A stretch of 6,250 bases of DNA from Ruminococcaceae bacterium UBA7135 (GTDB taxonomy: Bacteria > Bacillota > Clostridia > Oscillospirales > Ruminococcaceae): assembly GCA_002492075.1 (NCBI GenBank), contig DKXD01000204.1, positions 1,153 through 7,402 on the forward strand, in the 5' to 3' direction. Shown piece after piece: positions 1 to 6,182 of the stretch. Below the pieces are notes generated by a model. The model saw nothing but the letters and a program-made list of their open reading frames with translations, was not told the origin of the DNA and searched no databases. Within the stretch, counting starts at the first letter, position 1. Each line of letters starts with the position of its first letter. The translations under genes and the position numbers were made by a program.

Positions 1-1734
1 TGCCACCGCTACACCGAGGAGCGCGAGCGTATGAACGCGCATGACGCGGTAGTCATTGCGCTGTCCAAAGCCATTCCCGAGATAGCGGGCTCTTCGATGA
101 CCACGCTTTCGGGCTTGGGAGCAATGTGCTTTATGAAATTCGGAATAGGCAAGGACTTGGGCTTCGTGCTGATGAAATCCATACTGCTGTCGCTGCTTGC
201 CGTATTCACGCTTATGCCCGGATTGTTGATGAGCTTCAGCGGGCTTATCGACAAAACGCACCACAAGAACTTCGTGCCGCAGATAACCGGCTGGGGCAAG
301 CTGGTCGTGAAAACGCGCTTTATTATGCCCCCGATTTTTGTGGTGCTGATAGTACTGGGATTTATCTTTTCCAACAAGTGCCCCTACGCGTTCGGACAGA
401 CAGACCTCACAACGGCTCGCAAAAACGAAACGCAGATAGCGCAGGAGCGCGTCAACGATAAATTCGGGAAAGAAAACGTGCTGGCGGTAGTCGTGCCCGT
501 GGGCGACTATGAAAAAGAGGGACAGCTCGCGCGGGAACTTGAGAAAACGGACGGCGTAAACTCCGTCACCGCGCTTTCAAACGTTGAAGCAATGGACGGT
601 TACGTCCTCACCGACAAGCTCACGCCGCGTCAGTTCGCCGAGCTTGCCGACCTTGATATCGAAGTATCGCGGCTTCTCTATTCAGCATACGCGGTAAACG
701 ACGAGAACTATGGGCAAGTCGTTTCGGGAGTTGATACATACGGCGTTCCGCTTGTGGATATGTTTATGTTCGTATACGACGAAATGCAAGCGGGCTACGT
801 CACGCTGGATGCGGATATGACGAAAACCATCGAGGAGCTGCACGATACGCTTTCCGACGCGCTCAAGCAGCTTAAGGGCGAGAATTACAGCCGTCTTGTT
901 CTTCAATTGAACCTCCCCGAAGAGAGCGACGAAACGACCGATTTCCTTGACAAGGCTCACGCGCTTGCCGCGAGATATTACGGCGAGGACGCTTGCCTGC
1001 TCGTGGGCAACTCCACCTCGGACTTCGACCTTTCATCGTCGTTTGCGGGCGATAATCTTATGATAGCCATTCTGACTATCGTATTCGTGGTGCTGGTATT
1101 GATATTCACGTTCAAGTCGTCGGGGCTGCCGATTCTGCTTATTCTGGTAATTCAAGGCTCGGTCTGGATAAACTTCTCGTTTCCGTTTTTGCAGAACGAC
1201 CCGCTGTTCTTCCTGAGTTATTTGGTAGTAAGCTCCATTCAGATGGGCGCTAACATCGACTACGCTATCGTTATCGCGAACCGCTATGTCGAGCTTAAGA
1301 AAACCATGCCGCTGAAAAAAGCGACTATCGAAGCGCTGAACCAATCCTTCCCGACCATTGTCACATCGGGCACGATACTCGCGTCCGCGGGTATTCTGAT
1401 AGGAATTCTTTCCACAACGCCCTCGATAGCGTCTATCGGCGTTTGCCTGGGGCGCGGCACGCTCATCTCGATATTCCTTGTTATGGGAATACTGCCGCAG
1501 ATACTCCTGCTGGGCGATGTGATAATCGAAAAGACCGCGATTACGATGAAGCGGAAGCTCTCCTCGCAAAGCAAAAGCGGGAATATGCGCGTTCACGGGC
1601 ATATGCGCGGCTACGTTTCGGGTATGATTGACGGCGAATTTTCGGGAACTATCCGCGGAACGGTAAACGCGGCTCTTGAAACAAACGCGATCGAATTTGA
1701 AGAGGAGGAGCAGACAGATGGCTATGATGAATAA
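1..1734 (+). CDS. MMPL/RND-superfamily transporter, C-terminal part (5' end outside window)
   Basis: This is the last 577 residues of an inner-membrane exporter of the MMPL (HAE3-like RND) family, which moves lipids or other hydrophobic compounds using the proton gradient. The frame is open from base 1, so TM1-4 and the first extracytoplasmic loop are missing. The first codons (RYTEERER) match the segment just after TM4. Visible helices by nucleotide are TM5 about 88-141, TM6 157-240, TM7 316-372, TM8 1057-1110, TM9 1123-1194, TM10 1204-1275, TM11 1345-1416 and TM12 1441-1518. The second extracytoplasmic loop is 373-1050 (about 226 residues). The family signature GANIDY is at 1246-1263, followed by NRYVE. 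The two halves show the usual RND duplication: RYTEER...A...IAGSSMTT resembles RYVELK...A...IVTSGTI. The tail has a glycine tetrapeptide repeat and an acidic end. Substrate is unknown. It overlaps the next gene by 17 bases. Confidence 0.93.
   Translation, partial: CHRYTEERERMNAHDAVVIALSKAIPEIAGSSMTTLSGLGAMCFMKFGIGKDLGFVLMKSILLSLLAVFTLMPGLLMSFSGLIDKTHHKNFVPQITGWGKLVVKTRFIMPPIFVVLIVLGFIFSNKCPYAFGQTDLTTARKNETQIAQERVNDKFGKENVLAVVVPVGDYEKEGQLARELEKTDGVNSVTALSNVEAMDGYVLTDKLTPRQFAELADLDIEVSRLLYSAYAVNDENYGQVVSGVDTYGVPLVDMFMFVYDEMQAGYVTLDADMTKTIEELHDTLSDALKQLKGENYSRLVLQLNLPEESDETTDFLDKAHALAARYYGEDACLLVGNSTSDFDLSSSFAGDNLMIAILTIVFVVLVLIFTFKSSGLPILLILVIQGSVWINFSFPFLQNDPLFFLSYLVVSSIQMGANIDYAIVIANRYVELKKTMPLKKATIEALNQSFPTIVTSGTILASAGILIGILSTTPSIASIGVCLGRGTLISIFLVMGILPQILLLGDVIIEKTAITMKRKLSSQSKSGNMRVHGHMRGYVSGMIDGEFSGTIRGTVNAALETNAIEFEEEEQTDGYDE
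1597..1668 (+). repeat. Tandem G-x-hydrophobic-x tetrapeptide repeat in the transporter tail
   Basis: Six consecutive tetrapeptides read GHMR, GYVS, GMID, GEFS, GTIR, GTVN, followed by a degenerate AALE and preceded by a glycine-less MRVH in the same register. Glycine is at position 1 and Met/Val/Ile/Phe at position 3 of every unit. The segment follows TM12 and so should be cytoplasmic. Short G-x-hydrophobic-x runs are typical of beta-helical coils such as those of bactofilins, but six units alone would not make a full bactofilin core. The DNA of the units is not identical, so the repeat is maintained at protein level and is not a simple DNA repeat. Confidence 0.75.
1703..1708 (+). promoter_or_regulatory. 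Ribosome binding site AGGAGG of the GLUG protein, inside the transporter gene
   Basis: A perfect AGGAGG sits 9 bases before the ATG at 1718. This decides the start of the downstream gene over the upstream in-frame ATG at 1676, which has no comparable site and would put 14 charged residues ahead of the signal peptide. ATGs at 1724 and 1727 are possible but less well placed. The same bases encode part of the Glu run (EEEE) at the transporter's acidic C terminus. Confidence 0.85.
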
Positions 1735-4700
1735 ACGTATATTCGCCGCGTTGACGGCGGGTGCGATGTGCGTTTCTCTGCTGACCCCCGTAAGCGTTAC
1801 CGCTGCCGCCGCTCCGAACACAATAGTCATTTCCACCGCCGAGGAGCTTGCAGAGCTTGCCGAAAGTTTCACGCTTGACAGCCGCTCGAAAGGCAAAACG
1901 GTAACACTTGCCGCCGATATCGACCTTGGTTACAGCGAATTTTCGCCGATACCGACATTCGGCGGAACGTTCAATGGAAACGGATATACGATATCGGGGC
2001 TTAAAATAACCGCGTCAGGTTCAAGCTTGGGGCTGTTCAGATATGTGGAAAAGAGCGGACGGGTAGAAAACCTGAACGTTATCGGCATAGTTATGCCGGA
2101 AGGTTCGCAAAGCTCCGTCGGAGGTATCGTGGGGAAAAACAGCGGCACGATAAAGAACTGCGCGTTCAGAGGCAGCATTGCGGGCGAAACAAAGGTCGGA
2201 GGGATAGCGGGGCAGAACGCGGAAAGCGGTTCGCTGATATCCTGCGAAGCTTCGGGAACCGTCCGCGGAAAGACCGCCACGGGCGGCATAGCGGGCAGCA
2301 ACTCCGGTATGGTAATGAACTGCGAAAACAACGCCGGGATAAACCTCACGCAAAGCGAGGAAACGCTGCTTCCGTCCGACATCAACGTTGACGATATACT
2401 CGGCGGGGAGACCAATGAGGATGAGGACAATATCCTCAACAGCTGCTCCGATACAGGCGGCGTTGCGGGGTACTCCGATGGCATAGTGCAAAGCTGCACG
2501 AACAACGGCGACGTCGGATATCCGCACGTCGGCTACAACACCGGCGGTATCGCCGGTCGGCAGAGCGGATATCTTTCGGGGTGCGTCAACAACGGAACGA
2601 TACACGGCAGAAAAGAGGTCGGGGGTATCGTTGGGCAAACGGAGCCGTATCTTTCGATAACACCGTCCGAAGACTTGCTGAACGACCTCCAAACCGAGCT
2701 TGATAAGCTGAACAATATGATAGACGATGCTTTGAACGATACTTCCGATATAGGAAACACCGCTTCAAATCATCTCACAAACATCAAAAACACCGCCGAT
2801 ATCGCAAATGAAAACGCTCAAAGCATAGCAAACGGCATGGACGATTTTGTGAACGGAAACATAGACGCTGTGAATATGCTCACCGCCGACATCTCCAACG
2901 CGATAGACCTTGCAAAGCCCGCCGCCGATGATTTTGCGGAGCTGGGAACGGAGCTTTCAACGATAGCGGACTTGCTTTCCGAAACGGTGGATATTATGAA
3001 AGACGTTTCCGATATGACCGACGACGCGGCGGCGGACGTTGAAAAATCGATCGATGATATGAAAACGTGCTCCGATGAGATGAAAGAGCTTTCCGAAAAA
3101 TTGGGTGACGCTTTGGACGCGCTGCGGGACAGCGTTTCCGACGATGACGAGCAGGCAGTTCGCGATGCTCTGGACGCGCTTGCGGACGTTATCGACGCGG
3201 CAAACGAACTTTTGAAGCGCATATCCGACGACGCCGACAGCTCGGGCGATATCGCGGATTGGATAACCGGCGGAAATGACGATGATGAAACGCAAAAGGA
3301 CATAGACGCGCTTACCGACGCGCTGGAAAAATTCGGGGATTCCTTGCAGGCTGTCTCCGATATGCTGCCCGACTTGGCTGACGGGCTTGACGAAGCGGGC
3401 GACAAGCTGAAAGGCGCTTCCGATAACGCCAAGAATGCCGCCGACGCTTTAAGCGGCGCAATGGATTCTCTGCAAAACGCCGCCGATGATCTGGAGCCGA
3501 TAAACGATTCGGCAGACGCGGCTTTGGATAAGCTGAAAGCCGCCGCAGATCACACTTCTTATTCGGGAACGCTTATCTCTCATGCATTAGAGTGCGTTTC
3601 AAACTCGCTTGACAGCCTGTCGAATATGGAAAAAGACCCGTTCAAACCGCTAAGCGGAGACGTTCGGCGCAGCAGCGACGAGCTGTTTGACGCGCTGTCG
3701 AAGATATTTGACGAGGCGGACGCAATGAACCGAGACCTTAACGGTCAAGCAAACGCTCTGAACAACAAGATCAAGGCGATAAACGAGCAAATGGGCGTGA
3801 TAACCGATCTTGTAATAGATGAAATGCGGACGATAACCGACGCGAATGTATCCGACCGCGGCGACTACATTCAGGACACATCGGAGGAGGATATCGCAGC
3901 CACGCGCGAGGGCAAGGTAGCGGACTGCCGCAACAACGGAGCGGTGGACGGCGACCGCAATATCGGTGGGATAGCGGGAGCTATGGCGATAGAGTATGAC
4001 CGCGACCCGGAGGACGAAATAACCGATGAACTGAACGTTCACGCGCGGTTTGAAACAAAGTCCGTGCTTCAGGGCTGCGTAAACTACGGCGAGATCACCG
4101 CCAAAAAAGACTGCGCGGGAGGTTTGGCGGGGCGTATGGATCTCGGCACTATGATAAACTGCCAAAACTACGGCACAATAAACGGCTCGGACTATGTTGG
4201 CGGAGCGGCGGGTATGTCGTCCGCTTCCATTCGCGGCTGTTATACCAAAAGCCGCCTTTCGGGCGCGACCTATATCGGCGGCATAGCGGGCTTTGGTGAT
4301 CGCATAAGCGGCTGCCGCGCGATAACCACGATACTTGAATATGATGAGTTCGCGGGAGCGATAGCGGGTGAGATAAGCAAGGACGGCGCGATTAAAGACA
4401 ACGCTTTCGTGGATACCGGCATAGCAGGCGTTGACAACATAAGCTATACGGGCAAAGCGGAGCCGATAGAGTTCAATAAACTTGCGGCTAACAAAGATGT
4501 CCCCTCCGAAATGCTGTCGTTCAACATTATACTCAACGCCGACGGTGAGCTTGTAAGCAAGCTGCCGTTCACCTACGGGCAAAACCTATCGAAAACAAAG
4601 CTGCCCGAACCTCCGCAAAAAGACGGATTTTATGGAGTGTGGGGTGATTTTGATAAATCGGGAACGCTTTCGGATATCGTCCTTGAAGCGGAATACAAGC

Positions 4701-5167
4701 CGATCGTTTCCATAACGCAAAGCGACAGGCTTGATGGTAAGCTGGCTCTGGCGCTTGCCTCCGGAGCGTTCACCGAAAGCACTGAGCTTCTGGTTGAGGA
4801 GCAAGACGACGAAAAGCCCATAGGAGCGGGCGCAAACGCCAAGATCTATCGCCTGAAGCTGGAGAACTCCGATATCGGAGAAGGCGACAGCGTTTCTATT
4901 CGTCTGCTGAACCCCGGCAGCGGCAAAGCCAACGTCTGGATAATGGACGGCGGCTCGTGGAAACAGATAAGCGCGGAGCAGAACGGCAAGTATATGCTCG
5001 CCGAAATGGAGGGCACGGAGGCGGTATTCTGTATAGCGTCTCCCGAAACGCGCTGGATACCGTTCGCGGCGGGCGGCGCGGCGGCTGTTATCGTTCTGAT
5101 AGTCGCGCTGAACGTCAGAAAAGCGAGAAAACACAAAAAAGAGAAAACGGCTGTGAACTCCAAATAA
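1718..5167 (+). CDS. Exported GLUG-repeat / coiled-coil protein with C-terminal membrane anchor
   Basis: This 1149-residue surface protein has no function I recognise. The signal peptide is residues 1 to about 32 (MAMMNKR, hydrophobic core, then TAAAA). Residues 35-134 are the leader beta domain common before GLUG repeats (DIDL, GGTFNGNGYTISGL). GLUG coils have GGIVG/GGIAG-type motifs at residues 135, 161, 189, 247, 276 and 302, then again at 750, 801, 828, 854 and 880. Between the blocks lies an acidic helical domain, residues 317-708. Residues about 935-980 resemble an InlB-B/Flg_new-type repeat (PEPPQKDGFYGVWGDF), followed by a beta domain ending near 1110. One transmembrane helix (about 1113-1133) and a basic tail (RKARKHKKEK) finish it. 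There is no LPXTG sorting signal. It is type I in topology, with the bulk outside the cell. The 17-base overlap with the transporter gene implies co-expression and perhaps a complex. The CDS is certain; the role is inferred only from context. Confidence 0.92.
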   Translation: MAMMNKRIFAALTAGAMCVSLLTPVSVTAAAAPNTIVISTAEELAELAESFTLDSRSKGKTVTLAADIDLGYSEFSPIPTFGGTFNGNGYTISGLKITASGSSLGLFRYVEKSGRVENLNVIGIVMPEGSQSSVGGIVGKNSGTIKNCAFRGSIAGETKVGGIAGQNAESGSLISCEASGTVRGKTATGGIAGSNSGMVMNCENNAGINLTQSEETLLPSDINVDDILGGETNEDEDNILNSCSDTGGVAGYSDGIVQSCTNNGDVGYPHVGYNTGGIAGRQSGYLSGCVNNGTIHGRKEVGGIVGQTEPYLSITPSEDLLNDLQTELDKLNNMIDDALNDTSDIGNTASNHLTNIKNTADIANENAQSIANGMDDFVNGNIDAVNMLTADISNAIDLAKPAADDFAELGTELSTIADLLSETVDIMKDVSDMTDDAAADVEKSIDDMKTCSDEMKELSEKLGDALDALRDSVSDDDEQAVRDALDALADVIDAANELLKRISDDADSSGDIADWITGGNDDDETQKDIDALTDALEKFGDSLQAVSDMLPDLADGLDEAGDKLKGASDNAKNAADALSGAMDSLQNAADDLEPINDSADAALDKLKAAADHTSYSGTLISHALECVSNSLDSLSNMEKDPFKPLSGDVRRSSDELFDALSKIFDEADAMNRDLNGQANALNNKIKAINEQMGVITDLVIDEMRTITDANVSDRGDYIQDTSEEDIAATREGKVADCRNNGAVDGDRNIGGIAGAMAIEYDRDPEDEITDELNVHARFETKSVLQGCVNYGEITAKKDCAGGLAGRMDLGTMINCQNYGTINGSDYVGGAAGMSSASIRGCYTKSRLSGATYIGGIAGFGDRISGCRAITTILEYDEFAGAIAGEISKDGAIKDNAFVDTGIAGVDNISYTGKAEPIEFNKLAANKDVPSEMLSFNIILNADGELVSKLPFTYGQNLSKTKLPEPPQKDGFYGVWGDFDKSGTLSDIVLEAEYKPIVSITQSDRLDGKLALALASGAFTESTELLVEEQDDEKPIGAGANAKIYRLKLENSDIGEGDSVSIRLLNPGSGKANVWIMDGGSWKQISAEQNGKYMLAEMEGTEAVFCIASPETRWIPFAAGGAAAVIVLIVALNVRKARKHKKEKTAVNSK
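2120..2641 (+). repeat. GLUG-repeat block 1 (six coils visible)
   Basis: Motifs GGIVG, GGIAG, GGIAG, GGVAG, GGIAG and GGIVG start at residues 135, 161, 189, 247, 276 and 302. Spacing is 26, 28, 58, 29 and 26 residues. The 58-residue step is about two periods and contains an acidic insertion (ETNEDEDN). Between motifs each coil carries a pattern like NC-x-N-x-G-x-[IV]-x-G, with one Cys at an equivalent place. This pattern predicts a right-handed beta-solenoid. GLUG repeats are known from bacterial cell-surface proteins. Confidence 0.85.
2921..3130 (+). repeat. Ten consecutive heptads, coiled-coil run A
   Basis: Residues 402-471 divide without gaps into ten heptads: AADDFAE, LGTELST, IADLLSE, TVDIMKD, VSDMTDD, AAADVEK, SIDDMKT, CSDEMKE, LSEKLGD, ALDALRD. 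Position 5 is hydrophobic in nine of ten and Thr in the other. Position 3 is Asp or Glu in eight of ten. A further in-frame run of four heptads (VRDALDA, LADVIDA, ANELLKR, ISDDADS; bases 3158-3241) follows after a nine-residue acidic linker. Confidence 0.7.
3311..3562 (+). repeat. Twelve consecutive heptads with invariant Asp, coiled-coil run B
   Basis: Residues 532-615 divide without a break into LTDALEK, FGDSLQA, VSDMLPD, LADGLDE, AGDKLKG, ASDNAKN, AADALSG, AMDSLQN, AADDLEP, INDSADA, ALDKLKA, AADHTSY. Position 3 is Asp in all twelve. Position 5 is Leu in nine. Position 1 is hydrophobic or Ala in all twelve, mostly Ala in the second half. If positions 1 and 5 are the d and a core sites, the Asp falls at the exposed f site. 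The small Ala/Leu core suits tightly packed helices. Confidence 0.78.
3911..4420 (+). repeat. GLUG-repeat block 2 (five coils visible)
   Basis: The solenoid resumes with motifs GGIAG, GGLAG, GGAAG, GGIAG and GAIAG at residues 750, 801, 828, 854 and 880. Spacing is 51, 27, 26 and 26 residues. The first, double-length step holds an acidic insertion (EYDRDPEDEITDE). Each coil again carries one Cys between motifs (VADC, LQGC, MINC, IRGC, ISGC). The match in motif and period to block 1 shows that the two blocks form one repeat family, split by the helical insertion. Confidence 0.83.
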
Positions 5168-5184
5168 ACGTTATAAAACAACTA

Positions 5185-5213
5185 TTGCTCCCCTCGCCCG
5201 GCGGGGGGAGCAA
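5185..5213. terminator. Shared terminator hairpin between convergent genes
   Basis: The arms TTGCTCCCC (5185-5193) and GGGGAGCAA (5205-5213) pair perfectly. Four further inner pairs (5194-5197 with 5201-5204, one of them T·G) make a 13-bp stem with a CCG loop. It lies after both stop codons (5167 on plus, 5220 on minus). Read on the minus strand, the hairpin is followed by a T-rich stretch (TAGTTGTTTTAT), so it fits an intrinsic terminator for the amidase best. The plus-strand side has no T run and would be a weaker terminator for the GLUG gene. Confidence 0.75.
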
Positions 5214-5219
5214 CGCATA

Positions 5220-6008
5220 TTATGCCGCCATTGAGTTTGTCTCGCTTTGCGCGGGTTCCTCAACGGAATTAACGTCGGTATCGAACTCGGAGGGCTTCTC
5301 CGCGGTCGCGTCGATAAACTCCATCACGCCGCCGTATATTGTAAACGCCACCTTCTGCTGATACTCCCACGTCGAAAGCTTCTGCTCTTCTTCGGGATTG
5401 GAAAGGAAGCCGCACTCTATCATCAGTGACGGATTTTTGTTGGATTTCAGCAGAAACAGCTCCTCACCCGTCAGCTTTATCTCGCGCCCGTTGCCCGGCT
5501 GGAGCTGCGCGAATTTGTTCTGCATTATCTGCGCAAGAGTTCTGTTTTGCGGATTATTATTGTTATAAAACATCTGTCCGCCGAAGTATTTCGGATCGGT
5601 GAAATTGTTTTGGTGTATGCACAAGAAGATACTGTCGGGATATTTTTGGATTATTTCCAGACGATTATCCATATCATTCAGCTTCTGGTTGCGTATGCCC
5701 TCAATACCCGGATCGTATATCGAGATGTCCTCATCGCGCGTGAGAACCACCTCAAAACCCGACATCTCGAACATATCACGCAGTGCCAGAACTATTGATA
5801 AATTCACGTCTTTTTCAAGAACGCCCGTTGCTCCCACCGCTCCCGAATCCAACCCGCCGTGCCCCGCGTCAAGCACTATCACAGGCTTTGTTGAAGCGGC
5901 GGCGGCAGTCGGCAGAGCACGTTCCGTAATGCGGGCGCATATAGCCAGAACTATAAAGCAGCCGATAAGTACAAACGTCAGCCGCAGCGATTTTTTGTTG
6001 ACTTTCAT
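5220..6008 (-). CDS. N-acetylmuramoyl-L-alanine amidase (Amidase_3 family, CwlD-like)
   Basis: This 262-residue zinc enzyme cleaves the amide bond between N-acetylmuramic acid and L-alanine in peptidoglycan, outside the membrane. Residues 10-25 form a single N-terminal membrane or signal segment after a basic start (MKVNKK). The catalytic domain runs from about 42 to 233. The family's zinc site is complete: H50 in LDAGHGG, E65 in LEKD and H132 in CIHQN, with the catalytic Glu E198 in MIECGFLSN. Residues 235-262 are an acidic, Ser/Glu-rich extension with no recognisable wall-binding domain. Overall size and layout resemble sporulation amidase CwlD, which makes muramic-delta-lactam in spore cortex, but a vegetative Amidase_3 protein is equally possible, so no symbol is given. 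The start at 6008 is supported by GGAGGT five bases upstream. It is convergent with the GLUG gene. Confidence 0.95.
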   Translation of the reverse strand: MKVNKKSLRLTFVLIGCFIVLAICARITERALPTAAAASTKPVIVLDAGHGGLDSGAVGATGVLEKDVNLSIVLALRDMFEMSGFEVVLTRDEDISIYDPGIEGIRNQKLNDMDNRLEIIQKYPDSIFLCIHQNNFTDPKYFGGQMFYNNNNPQNRTLAQIMQNKFAQLQPGNGREIKLTGEELFLLKSNKNPSLMIECGFLSNPEEEQKLSTWEYQQKVAFTIYGGVMEFIDATAEKPSEFDTDVNSVEEPAQSETNSMAA

Positions 6009-6013
6009 AATCT

Positions 6014-6019
6014 ACCTCC
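6014..6019 (-). promoter_or_regulatory. Ribosome binding site GGAGGT of the amidase
   Basis: On the minus strand, GGAGGT is followed five bases later by the ATG at 6008-6006. It is a strong Firmicutes-type site and fixes the amidase start. Confidence 0.85.
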
Positions 6020-6057
6020 GTAATCGTTTTGTACAAGTCTATGCGGGCGGACAAGAG

Positions 6058-6087
6058 AATAGAACATAAAAGCTGCTGCGGCGTCAA
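6058..6087 (-). promoter_or_regulatory. Candidate sigma-A type promoter of the amidase
   Basis: Read on the minus strand, TTGACG (6087-6082, five of six matches to the -35 consensus) is followed after 18 bases by TCTATT (6063-6058, four of six to the -10), with an extended -10 TG at 6066-6065. The predicted transcript would start near 6050 and give a leader of about 40 bases before the start codon. A forespore or sporulation-sigma promoter cannot be ruled out. Confidence 0.4.
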
Positions 6088-6129
6088 CTGATTCACCTGT
6101 TTTAAGACGCTGCTGTCACACAGCTTGTA

Positions 6130-6154
6130 TATCTATTTTGTAATAAGATAGATA
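6130..6154. repeat. 7-bp inverted repeat TATCTAT / ATAGATA
   Basis: TATCTAT (6130-6136) and ATAGATA (6148-6154) are perfect inverted copies separated by 11 bases in an AT-rich stretch upstream of the amidase promoter. The repeat could be a protein-binding site or a weak RNA hairpin. AT-rich sequence makes chance occurrence fairly likely. Confidence 0.35.
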
Positions 6155-6156
6155 AC

Positions 6157-6170
6157 TACCGATATTGGTA
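6157..6170. repeat. Near-perfect 14-bp palindrome TACCGATATTGGTA
   Basis: Six of seven base pairs of the palindrome are perfect; the exception is G6161 opposite T6166. The size and symmetry fit an operator for a dimeric regulator. It lies about 70 bases upstream of the candidate amidase -35 element and just before the plus-strand terminator. No regulator gene is in the window. Confidence 0.3.
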
Positions 6171-6182
6171 TATTGTTTTGCT

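Larger units (their letters stand above)
2666..3841 (+). other. Long acidic helical / coiled-coil domain inserted in the GLUG solenoid
   Basis: Residues 317-708 (about 392 residues) are rich in Asp, Ala, Leu, Ser and Asn, nearly free of Pro and aromatic residues, and dominated by heptad patterns. GLUG coils resume immediately after a short linker (GKVADCRNNG). Similar long helical segments occur in extracytoplasmic loops of some Gram-positive MMPL exporters and YhgE/Pip-like proteins. Here the segment is on the partner protein. The visible transporter loop (373-1050) has nothing comparable, although its first loop is outside the window. Confidence 0.8.

Noticed and set aside
1676..1717. Upstream ATG at 1676 as the start of the GLUG protein
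   Set aside because: It adds 14 basic residues before the signal peptide and lacks a well-placed ribosome binding site. The AGGAGG at 1703-1708 fits the ATG at 1718.
1718..1825. Possible lipoprotein signal (AGAMC at residues 14-18 of the GLUG protein)
   Set aside because: Met directly before the Cys does not fit a lipobox, and the hydrophobic core continues past the Cys to a normal Ala-rich cleavage region.
1033..1896. Long minus-strand open frame opposite the transporter
   Set aside because: It lies entirely antisense to well-supported coding sequence, is rich in Arg/Tyr/His as expected from reverse reading, and has no recognisable domain or ribosome binding site.
2666..3841. Helical domain as a DNA-level tandem repeat
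   Set aside because: The heptads differ in DNA sequence. The regularity is in the amino-acid pattern only, so it is not a simple sequence repeat or minisatellite.
3650..4582. 310-codon minus-strand open frame opposite the GLUG gene
   Set aside because: It is a shadow frame of the GLUG coding sequence, with skewed composition and no family resemblance. The plus frame carries clear repeats.
4604..4620. LPEPP as a possible sortase motif
   Set aside because: It is not LPXTG, it is far from the C terminus, and it is followed by more folded domain. The true C terminus is a TM helix with a basic tail.
5599..6069. Plus-strand open frame across the amidase
   Set aside because: It is antisense to an amidase with all catalytic residues intact. 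Its protein has no recognisable pattern.
5869..6096. Minus-strand GTG-started frame upstream of and overlapping the amidase, possible leader peptide
   Set aside because: It has no ribosome binding site before the GTG, begins upstream of the predicted transcript start, and runs far into the amidase in another frame.
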